A DNA stretch of 64,000 nt from UTCHB3 sp002050155 (GTDB lineage: Bacteria; Bacteroidota; Ignavibacteria; Ignavibacteriales; Ignavibacteriaceae): positions 620,001 to 684,000 of the forward strand of contig CP129491.1 in NCBI GenBank assembly GCA_030584105.1, written 5' to 3'. Both the position numbers and the translations under genes were made by a program. This document shows, in pieces, positions 53,889 through 63,791 of the stretch (position 1 is its first letter; every line of letters begins with the position of its first letter). The notes beneath the pieces are model-generated. The model was given only the letters and a program-made list of their open reading frames with translations. It did not search any database and had not been told where the DNA came from.

Positions 53889-53993
53889 CAACAGTTCTAT
53901 AATCAAACAGCGTTATTCACCGCCGAAAACAACAGTTTTTTGCTCAAACGGTGTTAAAAACAACAGTTCTATAATCAAACAGCGTTATTCACC
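53889..53993. repeat. 33-bp perfect duplication of the mutB gene end
   Basis: The 33 bp at 53961-53993, which contain the mutB stop codon (53985-53987) and last codons, recur identically at 53889-53921, 72 bp downstream in the mutB-meaB spacer. A third, degenerate relative starts at 53930 (CAACAGTTTTTTGCTCAAAC). Confidence 0.85.
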
Positions 53994-56168
53994 AAATCGT
54001 TTATCTATCTCTTCCATTATTTTTTCGGCTGTTTCGGGTATTTTAGTTCCGGGCCCAAAAATAGCAAAAGCGCCGTGCTCGTAAAGATAATTATAGTCTT
54101 GTTGCGGAATTACCCCGCCGACTATCACGATAATATCGTCGCGCTCCAAATTATGGAGTTCTTCAATCAGCTTAGGCAGTAAAGTTTTGTGCCCTGCGGC
54201 GAGGGAACTCATCCCGATGCAGTGAACATCGTTCTCTACCGCTTGGCGGGCAGTTTCCTCCGGAGTCTGAAACAGGGGCCCCATATCAACATCGAACCCC
54301 ATATCGGCGTAAGCCGAAGCAACCACTTTAGCGCCTCTGTCATGTCCATCCTGCCCCATTTTGGCAATCATAATACGGGGGCGTCTTCCGGCTTTTTCGG
54401 CAAATTTATCGGTAAGGTTTCTCACTTTGTTAACGGGGTCTTCTTTACCCATAGCGTACTCCTTAGAATAAACACCTGCGACAGTTTTAGTTTGCGCCTG
54501 AAATCTTCCGCAAACCTTTTCAATGGCGGTTGAAATTTCGCCGAGCGTTGCGCGTGCCCTTGCGGCATTAACAGAAAGTTCAAGCAGATTTCCTTCGCCC
54601 GATTCAGCCGCTGCCGTAAGAGCGGCAAGAGCTTCTTCGACTTTTTCGTTATCTCTGGAAGACTTAACCTCCTGCAGCCGCTTTAGTTGCGAAAGTCTGA
54701 CGGCAGTATTATCAACCTCAAGAATTTCAATCGCTTCGGCTTTTTCGGGCTGATATTTGTTAACACCCAGAATAGTTTCAGCGCCGCTGTCAATCCGGGC
54801 TTGCCGGCGTGCGGAAGCTTCTTCAATCCTCATTTTGGGTATGCCGGCTTCGATTGCTTTCGTCATTCCGCCGTAAGATTCAATCTCAAGGATGTGCTCC
54901 CACGCTCTGTTCATAAGAGCATTGGTTAGTGCTTCAAGATAGTAAGAGCCGCCCCAGGGGTCAATAACCTTGCAAATTCCTGTTTCATCCTGCAGATAAA
55001 GTTGAGTATTTCTGGCAATTCTCGCCGAAAAATCGGTCGGGAGTGCAATAGCTTCATCCAAAGAATTGGTGTGAAGCGACTGTGTGTGCCCTGAAACAGC
55101 AGCCAGCGCCTCGATGCAGGTTCTGACAACATTGTTGTAGGGGTCTTGCTCGGTGAGGCTCCACCCGGAAGTTTGAGAGTGCGTTCTCAGCGACATCGAT
55201 TTCGGGTTTTTCGGGTTAAAACCTTTAATTAGTTTAGCCCAGATCAACCGGGCTGCGCGCATCTTTGCCACTTCCATGAAGTAATTCATTCCCTGTGCCC
55301 AGAAAAATGAAAGTCGGGGAGCAAAAGCGTCAATATCCAACCCCGCTTCGATGCCTGTACGGACATACTCCAACCCGTCAGCGATAGTATAAGCCATTTC
55401 AAGGTCAGCAGTTGCGCCGGCTTCCTGCATGTGGTACCCGGAAATGCTGATGCTGTTGAATTTTGGCATCTCTTTCGAAGCGTATCTGAAAATATCAGCG
55501 ATTATTTTCATCGACATTGCCGGAGGGTAGATGTAAGTGTTTCTTACCATATACTCCTTCAGAATGTCGTTTTGAATTGTTCCGCTAAGCAGCTCGTGCG
55601 CCACGCCCTGCTCTTCGGCGGCAACAATATAAAATGCCATAACCGGCAGTACGGCTCCGTTCATCGTCATGGACACGGACATTTTATCCAGCGGTATCGA
55701 ATCGAACAAGATTTTCATATCTTCAATTGAATCGATAGCCACGCCTGCTTTCCCCACATCGCCAATCACACGGGGGTGGTCAGAGTCGTAACCGCGATGT
55801 GTCGCTAAGTCAAAAGCGACAGAAAGCCCCATCTGCCCGGCGGCTAAATTCCTTCTGTAAAATGCGTTGCTTTCTTCAGCAGTCGAAAAACCTGCGTACT
55901 GCCTGACCGTCCAGGGGCGCTGCACATACATTGTAGCGTAAGGTCCCCGCAGGAACGGGGGAATGCCCGAAAGGTATTTCAGGTGTTGCAACTCTTTTAC
56001 ATCTTCTTTGGTGTAAAGCGTTTTAACGGGAATTTGCTCCATCGTATTCCAGAGGACATCTTCAGGATTTTTGCCCGTTTCTTTGGTGAAATTATTTTTC
56101 CACTCTTTGTAAGCATCTTCAAATCGCGGAGTTTTAAGGTTTAAGTCGTTAAAAATCGGTCTGTTCAT
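53985..56168 (-). CDS. mutB: Methylmalonyl-CoA mutase, large (catalytic) subunit
   Basis: Interconverts methylmalonyl-CoA and succinyl-CoA with adenosylcobalamin, 727 residues. The N-terminal barrel has RQYAGFSTAEESNAFYR, GQMGLSVAFDLATHRGYDSDH and SISGYHMQEAGATADLE (given in pieces); the cobalamin domain has the lower-axial His609 in GQDGHDRGAKVV. ATG at 56168 overlaps the small-subunit stop (ATGA). It follows mutA and precedes meaB in one leftward operon. Confidence 0.95.
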   Translation of the reverse strand: MNRPIFNDLNLKTPRFEDAYKEWKNNFTKETGKNPEDVLWNTMEQIPVKTLYTKEDVKELQHLKYLSGIPPFLRGPYATMYVQRPWTVRQYAGFSTAEESNAFYRRNLAAGQMGLSVAFDLATHRGYDSDHPRVIGDVGKAGVAIDSIEDMKILFDSIPLDKMSVSMTMNGAVLPVMAFYIVAAEEQGVAHELLSGTIQNDILKEYMVRNTYIYPPAMSMKIIADIFRYASKEMPKFNSISISGYHMQEAGATADLEMAYTIADGLEYVRTGIEAGLDIDAFAPRLSFFWAQGMNYFMEVAKMRAARLIWAKLIKGFNPKNPKSMSLRTHSQTSGWSLTEQDPYNNVVRTCIEALAAVSGHTQSLHTNSLDEAIALPTDFSARIARNTQLYLQDETGICKVIDPWGGSYYLEALTNALMNRAWEHILEIESYGGMTKAIEAGIPKMRIEEASARRQARIDSGAETILGVNKYQPEKAEAIEILEVDNTAVRLSQLKRLQEVKSSRDNEKVEEALAALTAAAESGEGNLLELSVNAARARATLGEISTAIEKVCGRFQAQTKTVAGVYSKEYAMGKEDPVNKVRNLTDKFAEKAGRRPRIMIAKMGQDGHDRGAKVVASAYADMGFDVDMGPLFQTPEETARQAVENDVHCIGMSSLAAGHKTLLPKLIEELHNLERDDIIVIVGGVIPQQDYNYLYEHGAFAIFGPGTKIPETAEKIMEEIDKRFGE

Positions 56169-58312
56169 TTCTCTACTCCCGTTTTATCAAAAATTTGAGA
56201 GATAATATCAACCACATTCGCCCCCAGAAAGATAAAATCGTCAATTCCGGCAGCTTTGTGCGCCTCCACTTGATCTTTAGGGTACCCGGCAAGAATAGTT
56301 ACAGCATCCGGCTTTGCGGTTTTAATTCCGCTTACAAACTGCGGAACAAGTTCTGGGTAAGTTTCATCTGTTGAGCAGAGTACAAATACCTCGGCACCTG
56401 AAGCAACAGCGGCATCAATTCCTTCAGCGGGCGAGTTAACGGAGTTTCCGTAAATTACTCTGCAGCCGCCGGCTTCAAAGAAACCGCGTGAAAAATCAGC
56501 CCGTGCTTTGTACTGTTTAACGGGCCCCACAGTGAAGAGATAGACTTTGATTCTGTCGCCGGTTTTTGCAAGATGTGCAGCGGCCCGAAGGTGAAGGTTC
56601 TCAAACTGCTCCGCCGGGCGTGCCACCTGAAGTGCGGGAACTTCAGTTGTGTCGGAAGAACCTTTTAAGTGGTTAAACAGCTCACCGAGAGTAGCACCCA
56701 AAAGCGCCGCCTCGGTTGCTTTTTCAACGGTTAATTCAGTGTTATTTTCATCGGCTGCCTCCTGTAATTTAATCAGGATTTCCCTGTTGTGCTCGGGGCT
56801 GCCCTGCACGCGTAGTTTCTGCAACTCATCAGCACGGCGTTTGTAAACAGCAGCTGAATCAAGCGGTTTAGGTGCTTTTACTGCTTCTTTAACATTTACA
56901 TAAGAATTAACCCCAACCAACACTGCTTTTCTTGTAGCGGCATCTTTAATTCTTTTTTCAGCAACGGCGGCAATATCGTTGTTTATTTTTCCTGAGTGAA
57001 GTGCTGCGACAATTCCGCCTTCCTCTTCGATTTCGCGGAAATAAGCCCACGCTTTGTTCGCGATTTCGTTTGTTAAAGTTTCGATGTAGTACGAGCCACC
57101 TCCGGGATCGGTAACATGGTTAAGGTGCGACTCTTCTGAAAGAATCAGCTGCGTGTTGCGTGCAACCCTGTTTGAAAACTCGTCGCTTTGTGCGAAAAGG
57201 GAGTCGTAAGGGGTGGTTTCAATCACTGAAACACCTCCGGCAACTGCGGAAAATGCACCCGTTGTTACGCGCAACAGATTCACAAAGGGGTCAACAAAAG
57301 AATGATAATAGCCCGTTGTTTTTGCAGCAATTTTTGGTGAAACTTCCGGTTTTATATCCATTTGTTTCAGAAGTTCGCTGAACAAAATTCTGAAGGCTCT
57401 GAACTTTGCAATTTCCATAAAGAGATTTGTGCTTATGCCAAACCGGAAGAAAAGTTGGAGGACTGTTTTCTCCGGTTCAACGCCGTGTTTTTTCAGTTGC
57501 AGAATCATTTCTACGGCAGAGGCGAGGGCAATTCCCAGCTCCTGAACTGAATTGGCGCCTTTTTCTGCGTAAGGGGTTGTGTCTATACCCGCTGTTTTAA
57601 GGTTGCTGCACTCTTTTGTGATGAGTTGGGTTAAGCCTGCAATTTGCTTATACGCTTCATCGAGAGTGAGGTGAATTTTGCCGAGTTCGAACAAGGTTCC
57701 AGTGGGGTCACCATAAATTGCACCATTTATTCCGGAAAGTTCTTTTCCGTTTTTCTTTAGCCAAGCCGAGAAAATTGAAAAGAAAGCCAAAGGCGCAGCA
57801 CCCGTGTTGATGAAAATGGGGCAGGCTGTAAGGTCAACATCTTTGAAAGCCCTGGTGAGGCTTCCAATACCGGAAACAGAAACGCCACCGGCACCGGTTA
57901 GCTCGACTGAGCCATAGTCAGCATCCAAGCCTGATCTTGTTTTAACATCCAGAGGCAGAATAATTGCGTTTTGTCCCTTGTTAAGAGCATTCAGCAACAG
58001 GGCGTTATACTCTTCCGCTAACGGATGTAATAAACTTTGAGCGATAAGCCAACCTTCGGCTGCACTTCCGCCGGCGGTTGAACCGCGCAAAAAGTTCAAC
58101 AATCCGGGGAATTGATCGGCTGCCGGTAGATTTTCAAGGCTTTCGGTTGTGTACAAAGGTTGAAGGTCAATCCCTTCATAAGTTTTAGTAATTAGTTTTT
58201 TTTCAAACGGTGCGCCTTTCAGATCAGCTTCCACCATTTGTTTCCAGTTTTCGAAATCAGTAGTGGGAAAGAGTTCCCTTAGGATTATTTTTTGGGATAA
58301 TTTTTCATTCAT
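56165..58312 (-). CDS. mutA: Methylmalonyl-CoA mutase, small subunit
   Basis: The 715-residue non-catalytic partner. The barrel fold is kept (ETTPYDSLFAQSDEFSNRVA, THVTDPGGGSYYIETLTNE-like), but the C-terminal B12-type domain lacks the DxHxxG cobalamin motif (it reads LFTVGPVKQYKARADFSRG), as in other small subunits. An A/T-rich hairpin (58328-58350) lies just upstream of its ATG. It is the first gene of the leftward mut operon. Confidence 0.92.
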   Translation of the reverse strand: MNEKLSQKIILRELFPTTDFENWKQMVEADLKGAPFEKKLITKTYEGIDLQPLYTTESLENLPAADQFPGLLNFLRGSTAGGSAAEGWLIAQSLLHPLAEEYNALLLNALNKGQNAIILPLDVKTRSGLDADYGSVELTGAGGVSVSGIGSLTRAFKDVDLTACPIFINTGAAPLAFFSIFSAWLKKNGKELSGINGAIYGDPTGTLFELGKIHLTLDEAYKQIAGLTQLITKECSNLKTAGIDTTPYAEKGANSVQELGIALASAVEMILQLKKHGVEPEKTVLQLFFRFGISTNLFMEIAKFRAFRILFSELLKQMDIKPEVSPKIAAKTTGYYHSFVDPFVNLLRVTTGAFSAVAGGVSVIETTPYDSLFAQSDEFSNRVARNTQLILSEESHLNHVTDPGGGSYYIETLTNEIANKAWAYFREIEEEGGIVAALHSGKINNDIAAVAEKRIKDAATRKAVLVGVNSYVNVKEAVKAPKPLDSAAVYKRRADELQKLRVQGSPEHNREILIKLQEAADENNTELTVEKATEAALLGATLGELFNHLKGSSDTTEVPALQVARPAEQFENLHLRAAAHLAKTGDRIKVYLFTVGPVKQYKARADFSRGFFEAGGCRVIYGNSVNSPAEGIDAAVASGAEVFVLCSTDETYPELVPQFVSGIKTAKPDAVTILAGYPKDQVEAHKAAGIDDFIFLGANVVDIISQIFDKTGVEK

Positions 58313-58634
58313 TGCAGGGTTCCGGTGCTTTAATTTTAAAAAATTAAAAGTTCGATAATGTAAAATAAGAAAAAGTTTTCTTAATAACGATTTAAGGGAA
58401 AATAAAAGGGGATTAAGGCGGTTTTAATAGGGAACAAAAAAGCCTTAAGTTCGTTAAATTACCCAAAGAACCATATTTTAAAAACAGAAGGTGCTTTTGA
58501 ACAACTTCATTTTTTAAGCTGTTCTTTCCTCAAAGAACCATATTTTAGAACAAAACAAGCTGTCTCATTTTCTTATATTGCATTGATAATAAACGGAATT
58601 GGAATCGAGTTTGGTCAAAAGAATCAGGATTTTT
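58313..58634. other. 322-bp spacer between the mut operon and prc, with direct repeat
   Basis: Divergent promoter region. CAAAGAACCATATTTTA occurs at 58464-58480 and 58531-58547, 67 bp apart and on the same strand. An A/T-rich inverted repeat, CTTTAATTTT/AAAATTAAAAG-like, is at 58328-58350 in the mutA leader. I see no confident promoter box or small gene. Confidence 0.65.
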
Positions 58635-60704
58635 ATGCGTAAACCCCTATTTGCTGCAGTAGTTTTTCTCTTCATCGTATCATTAAACGCTACCGTTTGC
58701 TCGCAGCAGACGAGTTCATCAACAAACGGGCAGCTTCAGCCTGAAGAGAGGCAGTCAACCGCCATGCAGTTGGTATCGATGTTTATTGAACGGTATCACT
58801 ACAGCCCGAAAGAATTTAACGATAGCCTTTCATCCTGGATTTTTGACGACTACCTGAAAGCGTTGGATAACCAGAAAATGTATTTTCTTCAGTCCGATAT
58901 TGATGACCTTCAAAAATACCGCTATGTGTTGGACCAAAATGTTTCGACCGGCAATTTAGAGCCTCCATTCGATATGTTCAATCTTTATCTGAAAAGGATG
59001 AATAAGCAGTTAGATTATGCAATTTCACTTCTTAAAAATCCTTTAGATTTCACGGCTAACGATACCATAAATTTAGACAGGGAAAACGCGCCTTACGCAA
59101 AAACGGAAAAAGAACTTAACGCACTTTGGTTAAAGCGGGTAAAATATGATGTTCTTGGGGTTATCCTGGGGGGAAAAGATGAAAAAGAAGCCAGGGAGCT
59201 GATTGAAAAAAGGTACGAAAACCTGAAAAAAGCCATTAATAAATATAAAGCCGACGATGTCTTTCAGATATATATGCGTTCGCTTATGATGTCAATTGAC
59301 CCACATTCAAACTATATGTCGCCAAAATCTTCGCAGGATTTTAACATCAACATGTCGCAGTCGCTTGAGGGAATTGGCGCTACTTTAACTTCAGAAAATG
59401 ATTATATAACGATAGTTAAAGTTATAACCGGTGGACCGGCAGCAAAAAGCGGCAAGTTGGATGATGGTGACCGAATTGTAGCCGTTGGTCAGGGTGATGA
59501 CGGTGAGATGGTGGATATAGTCGGGTGGAGAGTTGATGACGCTGTTCAGCTGATTCGTGGTGCAAAGGGAACAGTTGTGAAACTAAGTATTCTTAAGAAG
59601 AAAGACGGCGCCAATGCCGTGCCCGTTGAAATCAGGTTAGTAAGAGAGAAAATAAAAATTGAGGAACAATCCGCCAAAAAGAAAATTATTGAAATTAAAG
59701 AAGACGGCAAAACATATAAAATTGGTGTGATAGATCTTCCCTCGTTCTATCTTGACTTTGAAGGGAAACGAAAAGGAGAAAAAGACTATAAAAGCACCTC
59801 TAACGATGTTAAAAAGATAATCGATACGCTAAAAAATGAGGGTGTAAATGCTATTTTGATGGACCTCAGAAACAACGGCGGAGGTTCGTTGATTGAAGCC
59901 ATCGAATTAACAGGGTTGTTTATTAAAACCGGTCCCGTTGTTCAGGTGAAAGACGCCGACGGTTCGATTAAGGTTGATAAAGATACCGATCCCGCTGTGT
60001 ATTGGGATGGTCCGCTTGCCGTCTTAGTTAACTCATCAAGTGCGTCAGCGAGCGAAATTTTTGCGGCGGCAATTCAAGACTACGGTCGGGGCGTCGTTTT
60101 AGGCGAGCAAACTTTTGGGAAAGGGACTGTCCAGAATTTAGTTGACCTTGACAGAGTTTCAAACAGCCAGAATTTGGGGCAGCTGACTTTAACAATTGCA
60201 AAGTTTTACAGAATTTCCGGTGGAAGCACACAGCATAAAGGGGTTATACCTGACATCCTGTTTCCCTCTGTGTTTGACCCTGATGAAATGGGCGAAAGCA
60301 GTTTCCCGACAGCGCTTCCGTGGGACAAAATAACCGCTTCAAACTACGAACACGACAATGAAATTACCAAAATTTTGCCGGAGCTTATCGAGCTTCACAA
60401 GAAAAGAACTGACAACAGTGAAGAGTATCAATACCTGATTGAAGATAACGAAAAGGCAAAACTGAAAAGAAACGAAAAGAAAGTTTCGTTGAACTTAGAA
60501 AGCCGCAAAAAGGAAAACGAAATAGCGAAACAGGAAGAAGAAGCACGCAAAAAAGAACGGGCGAATAAGGGCTTGATCGTGCTTGATGATAAAGGGCAAA
60601 TTGTTAAAGAGTCGTTGGATGTTGAAGACCCGCTGCTTGAAGAATCGGGGCATATTCTGGCAAATTTGATCAGATTAACCAACGGGAATGAAAAGAAGAA
60701 GTAA
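58635..60704 (+). CDS. prc: Tail-specific periplasmic protease Prc, S41 family
   Basis: A 689-residue exported serine protease. The signal peptide is MRKPLFAAVVFLFIVSLNA; a helical N-terminal domain of about 200 residues, a PDZ domain near 245-335, then the S41 catalytic domain. The nucleophile is Ser471 in SSASASEIF and the general-base Lys496 in TFGKGTVQ, the 25-residue Prc spacing. The C-terminal coiled, Lys/Glu-rich tail is of DUF3340 type. I chose ATG 58635 (AGGA upstream); the frame starts with TTG 58599. Confidence 0.93.
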   Translation: MRKPLFAAVVFLFIVSLNATVCSQQTSSSTNGQLQPEERQSTAMQLVSMFIERYHYSPKEFNDSLSSWIFDDYLKALDNQKMYFLQSDIDDLQKYRYVLDQNVSTGNLEPPFDMFNLYLKRMNKQLDYAISLLKNPLDFTANDTINLDRENAPYAKTEKELNALWLKRVKYDVLGVILGGKDEKEARELIEKRYENLKKAINKYKADDVFQIYMRSLMMSIDPHSNYMSPKSSQDFNINMSQSLEGIGATLTSENDYITIVKVITGGPAAKSGKLDDGDRIVAVGQGDDGEMVDIVGWRVDDAVQLIRGAKGTVVKLSILKKKDGANAVPVEIRLVREKIKIEEQSAKKKIIEIKEDGKTYKIGVIDLPSFYLDFEGKRKGEKDYKSTSNDVKKIIDTLKNEGVNAILMDLRNNGGGSLIEAIELTGLFIKTGPVVQVKDADGSIKVDKDTDPAVYWDGPLAVLVNSSSASASEIFAAAIQDYGRGVVLGEQTFGKGTVQNLVDLDRVSNSQNLGQLTLTIAKFYRISGGSTQHKGVIPDILFPSVFDPDEMGESSFPTALPWDKITASNYEHDNEITKILPELIELHKKRTDNSEEYQYLIEDNEKAKLKRNEKKVSLNLESRKKENEIAKQEEEARKKERANKGLIVLDDKGQIVKESLDVEDPLLEESGHILANLIRLTNGNEKKK

Positions 60705-60719
60705 GCCCGGCTTTTAGCA

Positions 60720-61406
60720 TTAATGTTCTATGGCATTTTTATACCAGCTCATTACCACACGGGGGCGGGTAATCACGGTGCCAACCACAACAGCATAAGC
60801 CCCCATTTCCATTGCTGTTTTCGCATGGGCGGGTGATTTAATTCGCCCCTCGCAAATAACGGGAATTTCAACCGCTGCTGAAAGTTTGCTCAAAAGTTCA
60901 AAATCGGGGGCATCATCCGGGACGCGGGAAGTGTCGGGAGTATAGCCACTCAGCGTAGTGGAAAGGCAATCAGCACCCGCATCCCGGCAGCGGATACCCT
61001 CTTCAAATTGCGCGACATCTGCCATAATTATTGTTTCAGGGTAATTTTTCTTTACTGAAGCGATAAAATCGTGCCCGGTTAACCCTTCCCGTATTCTATC
61101 TGTTCCGTCTATAGCGATTATCTCGCAACCCAACCCGATAAGTTGCTCCACCTGTTGAAAACTTCCGGTGATTTTAACCGTGCCGTCGGGGAATTTGCCT
61201 TTCAGCAGCCCAATCATCGGAAGCGGCACTTCCTTTTTTATCTGACGAATTTTCTCAATTCCTTCAGAACGAATAGCCACTGCACCTGCCATTTGTGCGG
61301 CTTTTGCGAAGAGTGTAACCCCCTCGGGTGTGTTGAAAGGGTCGTTACCTTCAGACTGGCAGGATACAATTAGCCCACCTTTAAGTTGTTTTAATGTATC
61401 TTTCAA
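60720..61406 (-). CDS. nanE: N-acetylmannosamine-6-phosphate 2-epimerase-like protein
   Basis: A 228-residue TIM-barrel protein of the NanE family. Catalytic and substrate loops read LIVSCQSEGNDPFNTPE, IGLLKGKFPD and ICEGRIKSPAHAK. NanE proteins act in sialic acid catabolism, but here the neighbour is a hydantoinase-like gene and not a kinase or lyase of that pathway. Function by family only. It is 64 bp downstream of the hydantoinase gene, same strand. Confidence 0.82.
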   Translation of the reverse strand: MKDTLKQLKGGLIVSCQSEGNDPFNTPEGVTLFAKAAQMAGAVAIRSEGIEKIRQIKKEVPLPMIGLLKGKFPDGTVKITGSFQQVEQLIGLGCEIIAIDGTDRIREGLTGHDFIASVKKNYPETIIMADVAQFEEGIRCRDAGADCLSTTLSGYTPDTSRVPDDAPDFELLSKLSAAVEIPVICEGRIKSPAHAKTAMEMGAYAVVVGTVITRPRVVMSWYKNAIEH

Positions 61407-61470
61407 AATTTTCTCTTTTCATTAATTAAGGAAAAAATTGCTAAACTGAAACCCAAATTCAAAGTTCCGG

Positions 61471-63639
61471 TCATAGTTTTTTCTCGGCAATAACAACGCA
61501 ATGAGCGTCGGGGGGGGTATTCTTTAACTCAATTTCAGCAATTGAAAGAAGTTGTGTTTCCGAAATCAAACCGCTAAGGTCGATGATTTTGGGTCCTGCC
61601 AACAGGAAAAATCCGGGAATCAGTGCCCCGGCATCTCCGTAAGTTGTCATTTCATTTATGATTTTTGAAATAACCCCTTTAACATTCGCAACGGTGGTAG
61701 GGAAGGCGAAAGCGTTGTTAACCTGCAACCTTATTGTACCTTCTTCATCGGCAACTTTTACACCTTCAACCTTTTCTTTTAACAGCCCAAAGAATTTGCG
61801 TTTGGTGTAGGCGGCAGTAAATGCAAAAAGGGAACCGGTTGAACCGTTAAAGATTATCATACTTTCATCCATTTTGAAAGCATTAGCTGCAATTTGTTTT
61901 AACTCATCAACCGAGAGAGTTTTCATGCCAAGGTCTTTTGTTCTTAGTTCGCCTGAGCCAAGCGCCGTTGCAATTACTTTTTTATTCTGGTTATCAATTT
62001 CGATCGTAACCTCGACAGAATTGGGGTTTGCACCCATTTTCACCACAGCTTCAAAAGCCTCCTGCCGAAGCGCCAAAATCTCATTTTCAGTAGGGTTAAT
62101 AATGTTTCGTTCAACCGAATCACGAATAATTCCAAGTGCTGCCCCGATAGCTGAAATTACCTCGCAATTCTCTGCAATTTTATGCGGCAGGTCAAGATAT
62201 TTTGCCGTAAAAGGTACCAAAGCCGAAGCACCGCCGCCACCTCCAACGAACTCAATCAGTGATTCGTCAAGTTTATACTCACGGCTGAGTTGTTTTATCA
62301 CGGGTTTAATTTTTTCGGCTGAAATTTTCAAGATGCTTTCAGCGATTTCATTTTCATTTTTTCCCATTTCCTTGCTAAGGAACTTGAAAACGCCTGAAAT
62401 TGCATTTTGATTTGCGCTGCCGTGTCCAAAATCGGCAACTAAGTCCAATTTGTAGGAGCATTCAGTGGGTGTAACAGTGAACTTATCGGCTGAGCCGGGC
62501 ACGCTGATGCTGAGATGATCGGAAGGGTCGCCCGGCAATGGGGTAACAGATTCCAATTTAGCCGCAGAAAAATCGATATTTTGTGAATAAGCTGCATAAT
62601 GCAATCCGGCAATATGAGCAGAACGGGGGCCCACATCAGCAAAGCTGCCTGAGGTGTAGCGGGGGACAGAGCCGCCGGCAATTCCGAGGGTTCTTACATC
62701 CAAAGTTCTAACAAAAAGCCTGTTTCCGCCAATTTGTGCGGTTTTAACCTGCGGTTTTCCGTTTTTAATCACGCTTATATCGGTCGAAGTGCCGCCGACC
62801 TCAAGGAATATACCGTCAGAAATTTTGACATATTTAAGAGCAGCGGCAACACCGGCAGCGGGCCCCGAAAGCATGGTTAAAATCGGGCGTTTCCGCATTT
62901 CATTAATATCCATAATTCCACCGTCGGAGCGCATCACCATTAATGGTGCATTAATACCGCTTTCCCGTACTGCTTTTTCTGTCATATTTGCAGTTTCCAG
63001 CATTTTCGGCATCATACTTGCATTAATCACGGCGGTGCGTGTCCTTACGCGCAGCCCGTAAAGCTTAGTTATACTGCTTGCAGTTGTCGTAAGAAGTCCT
63101 TTTGAGGATGAGATATTCGCCACTAAATCTTCATTTGTTGGGTCATCTACACCGAAAGCTTCACTTACAACAATAACCTGAGCCCCCTCATTGACCATTT
63201 CATCAATCAAACGGGGAATTGTCGCTTCCCAGCTTTGATTGCCGGTGTCGATAAATCTGAATCTTGTTTGCAGAAATTTGCCGGGTGAAAGCTCAATATT
63301 CTTAGGGTTGCTTTCTTTTTTTGCCAAAAGTGCTTCAAAGCCTTTCCCCAAGCCGATAACGCCCACAGTGGCAACATCTCCTTCTAACAGAGCGTTTGTT
63401 GCCTGAGTTGTTGAGTGCGCAATTAAAATCACTTCTTCAGGGTGAATATTCGCCGCTTTTATCAGCTCGAGCATTGAATCCACAACGCCGCGCGCAACCC
63501 CTTCGGTTGCTTTGTGGGTTGTGGGAACGCACGATTTGCCAATTATCGAATAGTCGGATATATCCACTGCAACTGCGTGCGTGAATGTACCGCCGACATC
63601 GATTCCAATTTTAATTTTACGGTATTTTTCCATTTTCAT
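61471..63639 (-). CDS. Hydantoinase/oxoprolinase-family ATPase (HyuA-like)
   Basis: A 722-residue ASKHA-fold protein that normally hydrolyses cyclic amides with ATP: IGIDVGGTFTHAVAVD at the N-terminus, LSGPAAGVAAALKYV and the phosphate motif EVGGTSTDISVI, then FVGGGGGASALVPF. It is full-length. The HyuB partner is not present; the neighbour upstream is a membrane transporter end. Start ATG 63639 (MKMEKY; Met3 is also possible). With NanE and the transporter it may form a catabolic cluster. Confidence 0.84.
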   Translation of the reverse strand: MKMEKYRKIKIGIDVGGTFTHAVAVDISDYSIIGKSCVPTTHKATEGVARGVVDSMLELIKAANIHPEEVILIAHSTTQATNALLEGDVATVGVIGLGKGFEALLAKKESNPKNIELSPGKFLQTRFRFIDTGNQSWEATIPRLIDEMVNEGAQVIVVSEAFGVDDPTNEDLVANISSSKGLLTTTASSITKLYGLRVRTRTAVINASMMPKMLETANMTEKAVRESGINAPLMVMRSDGGIMDINEMRKRPILTMLSGPAAGVAAALKYVKISDGIFLEVGGTSTDISVIKNGKPQVKTAQIGGNRLFVRTLDVRTLGIAGGSVPRYTSGSFADVGPRSAHIAGLHYAAYSQNIDFSAAKLESVTPLPGDPSDHLSISVPGSADKFTVTPTECSYKLDLVADFGHGSANQNAISGVFKFLSKEMGKNENEIAESILKISAEKIKPVIKQLSREYKLDESLIEFVGGGGGASALVPFTAKYLDLPHKIAENCEVISAIGAALGIIRDSVERNIINPTENEILALRQEAFEAVVKMGANPNSVEVTIEIDNQNKKVIATALGSGELRTKDLGMKTLSVDELKQIAANAFKMDESMIIFNGSTGSLFAFTAAYTKRKFFGLLKEKVEGVKVADEEGTIRLQVNNAFAFPTTVANVKGVISKIINEMTTYGDAGALIPGFFLLAGPKIIDLSGLISETQLLSIAEIELKNTPPDAHCVVIAEKKL

Positions 63640-63665
63640 AACTTAGTGAAACAACTTTGTGCGCT

Positions 63666-63762
63666 AAAACTCCGTTTTGAAACATCAACCATCCCTGATG
63701 AACGAAATACTCCGGGAGTTCAGCTTTGAACAACACCCAATGTTTTTAAAAAACTCCGTTTT
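63666..63762. repeat. Repeated ACTCCG elements between permease and hydantoinase genes
   Basis: AAAACTCCGTTTT at 63666-63678 and again at 63750-63762, 84 bp apart, each with AAAAC/GTTTT arms. A related ACTCCGGGAGT palindrome is at 63709-63719 between them. The spacer is 152 bp long. Confidence 0.6.
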
Positions 63763-63791
63763 TAAAGTAACATTATCCAAACGGAACCGGA

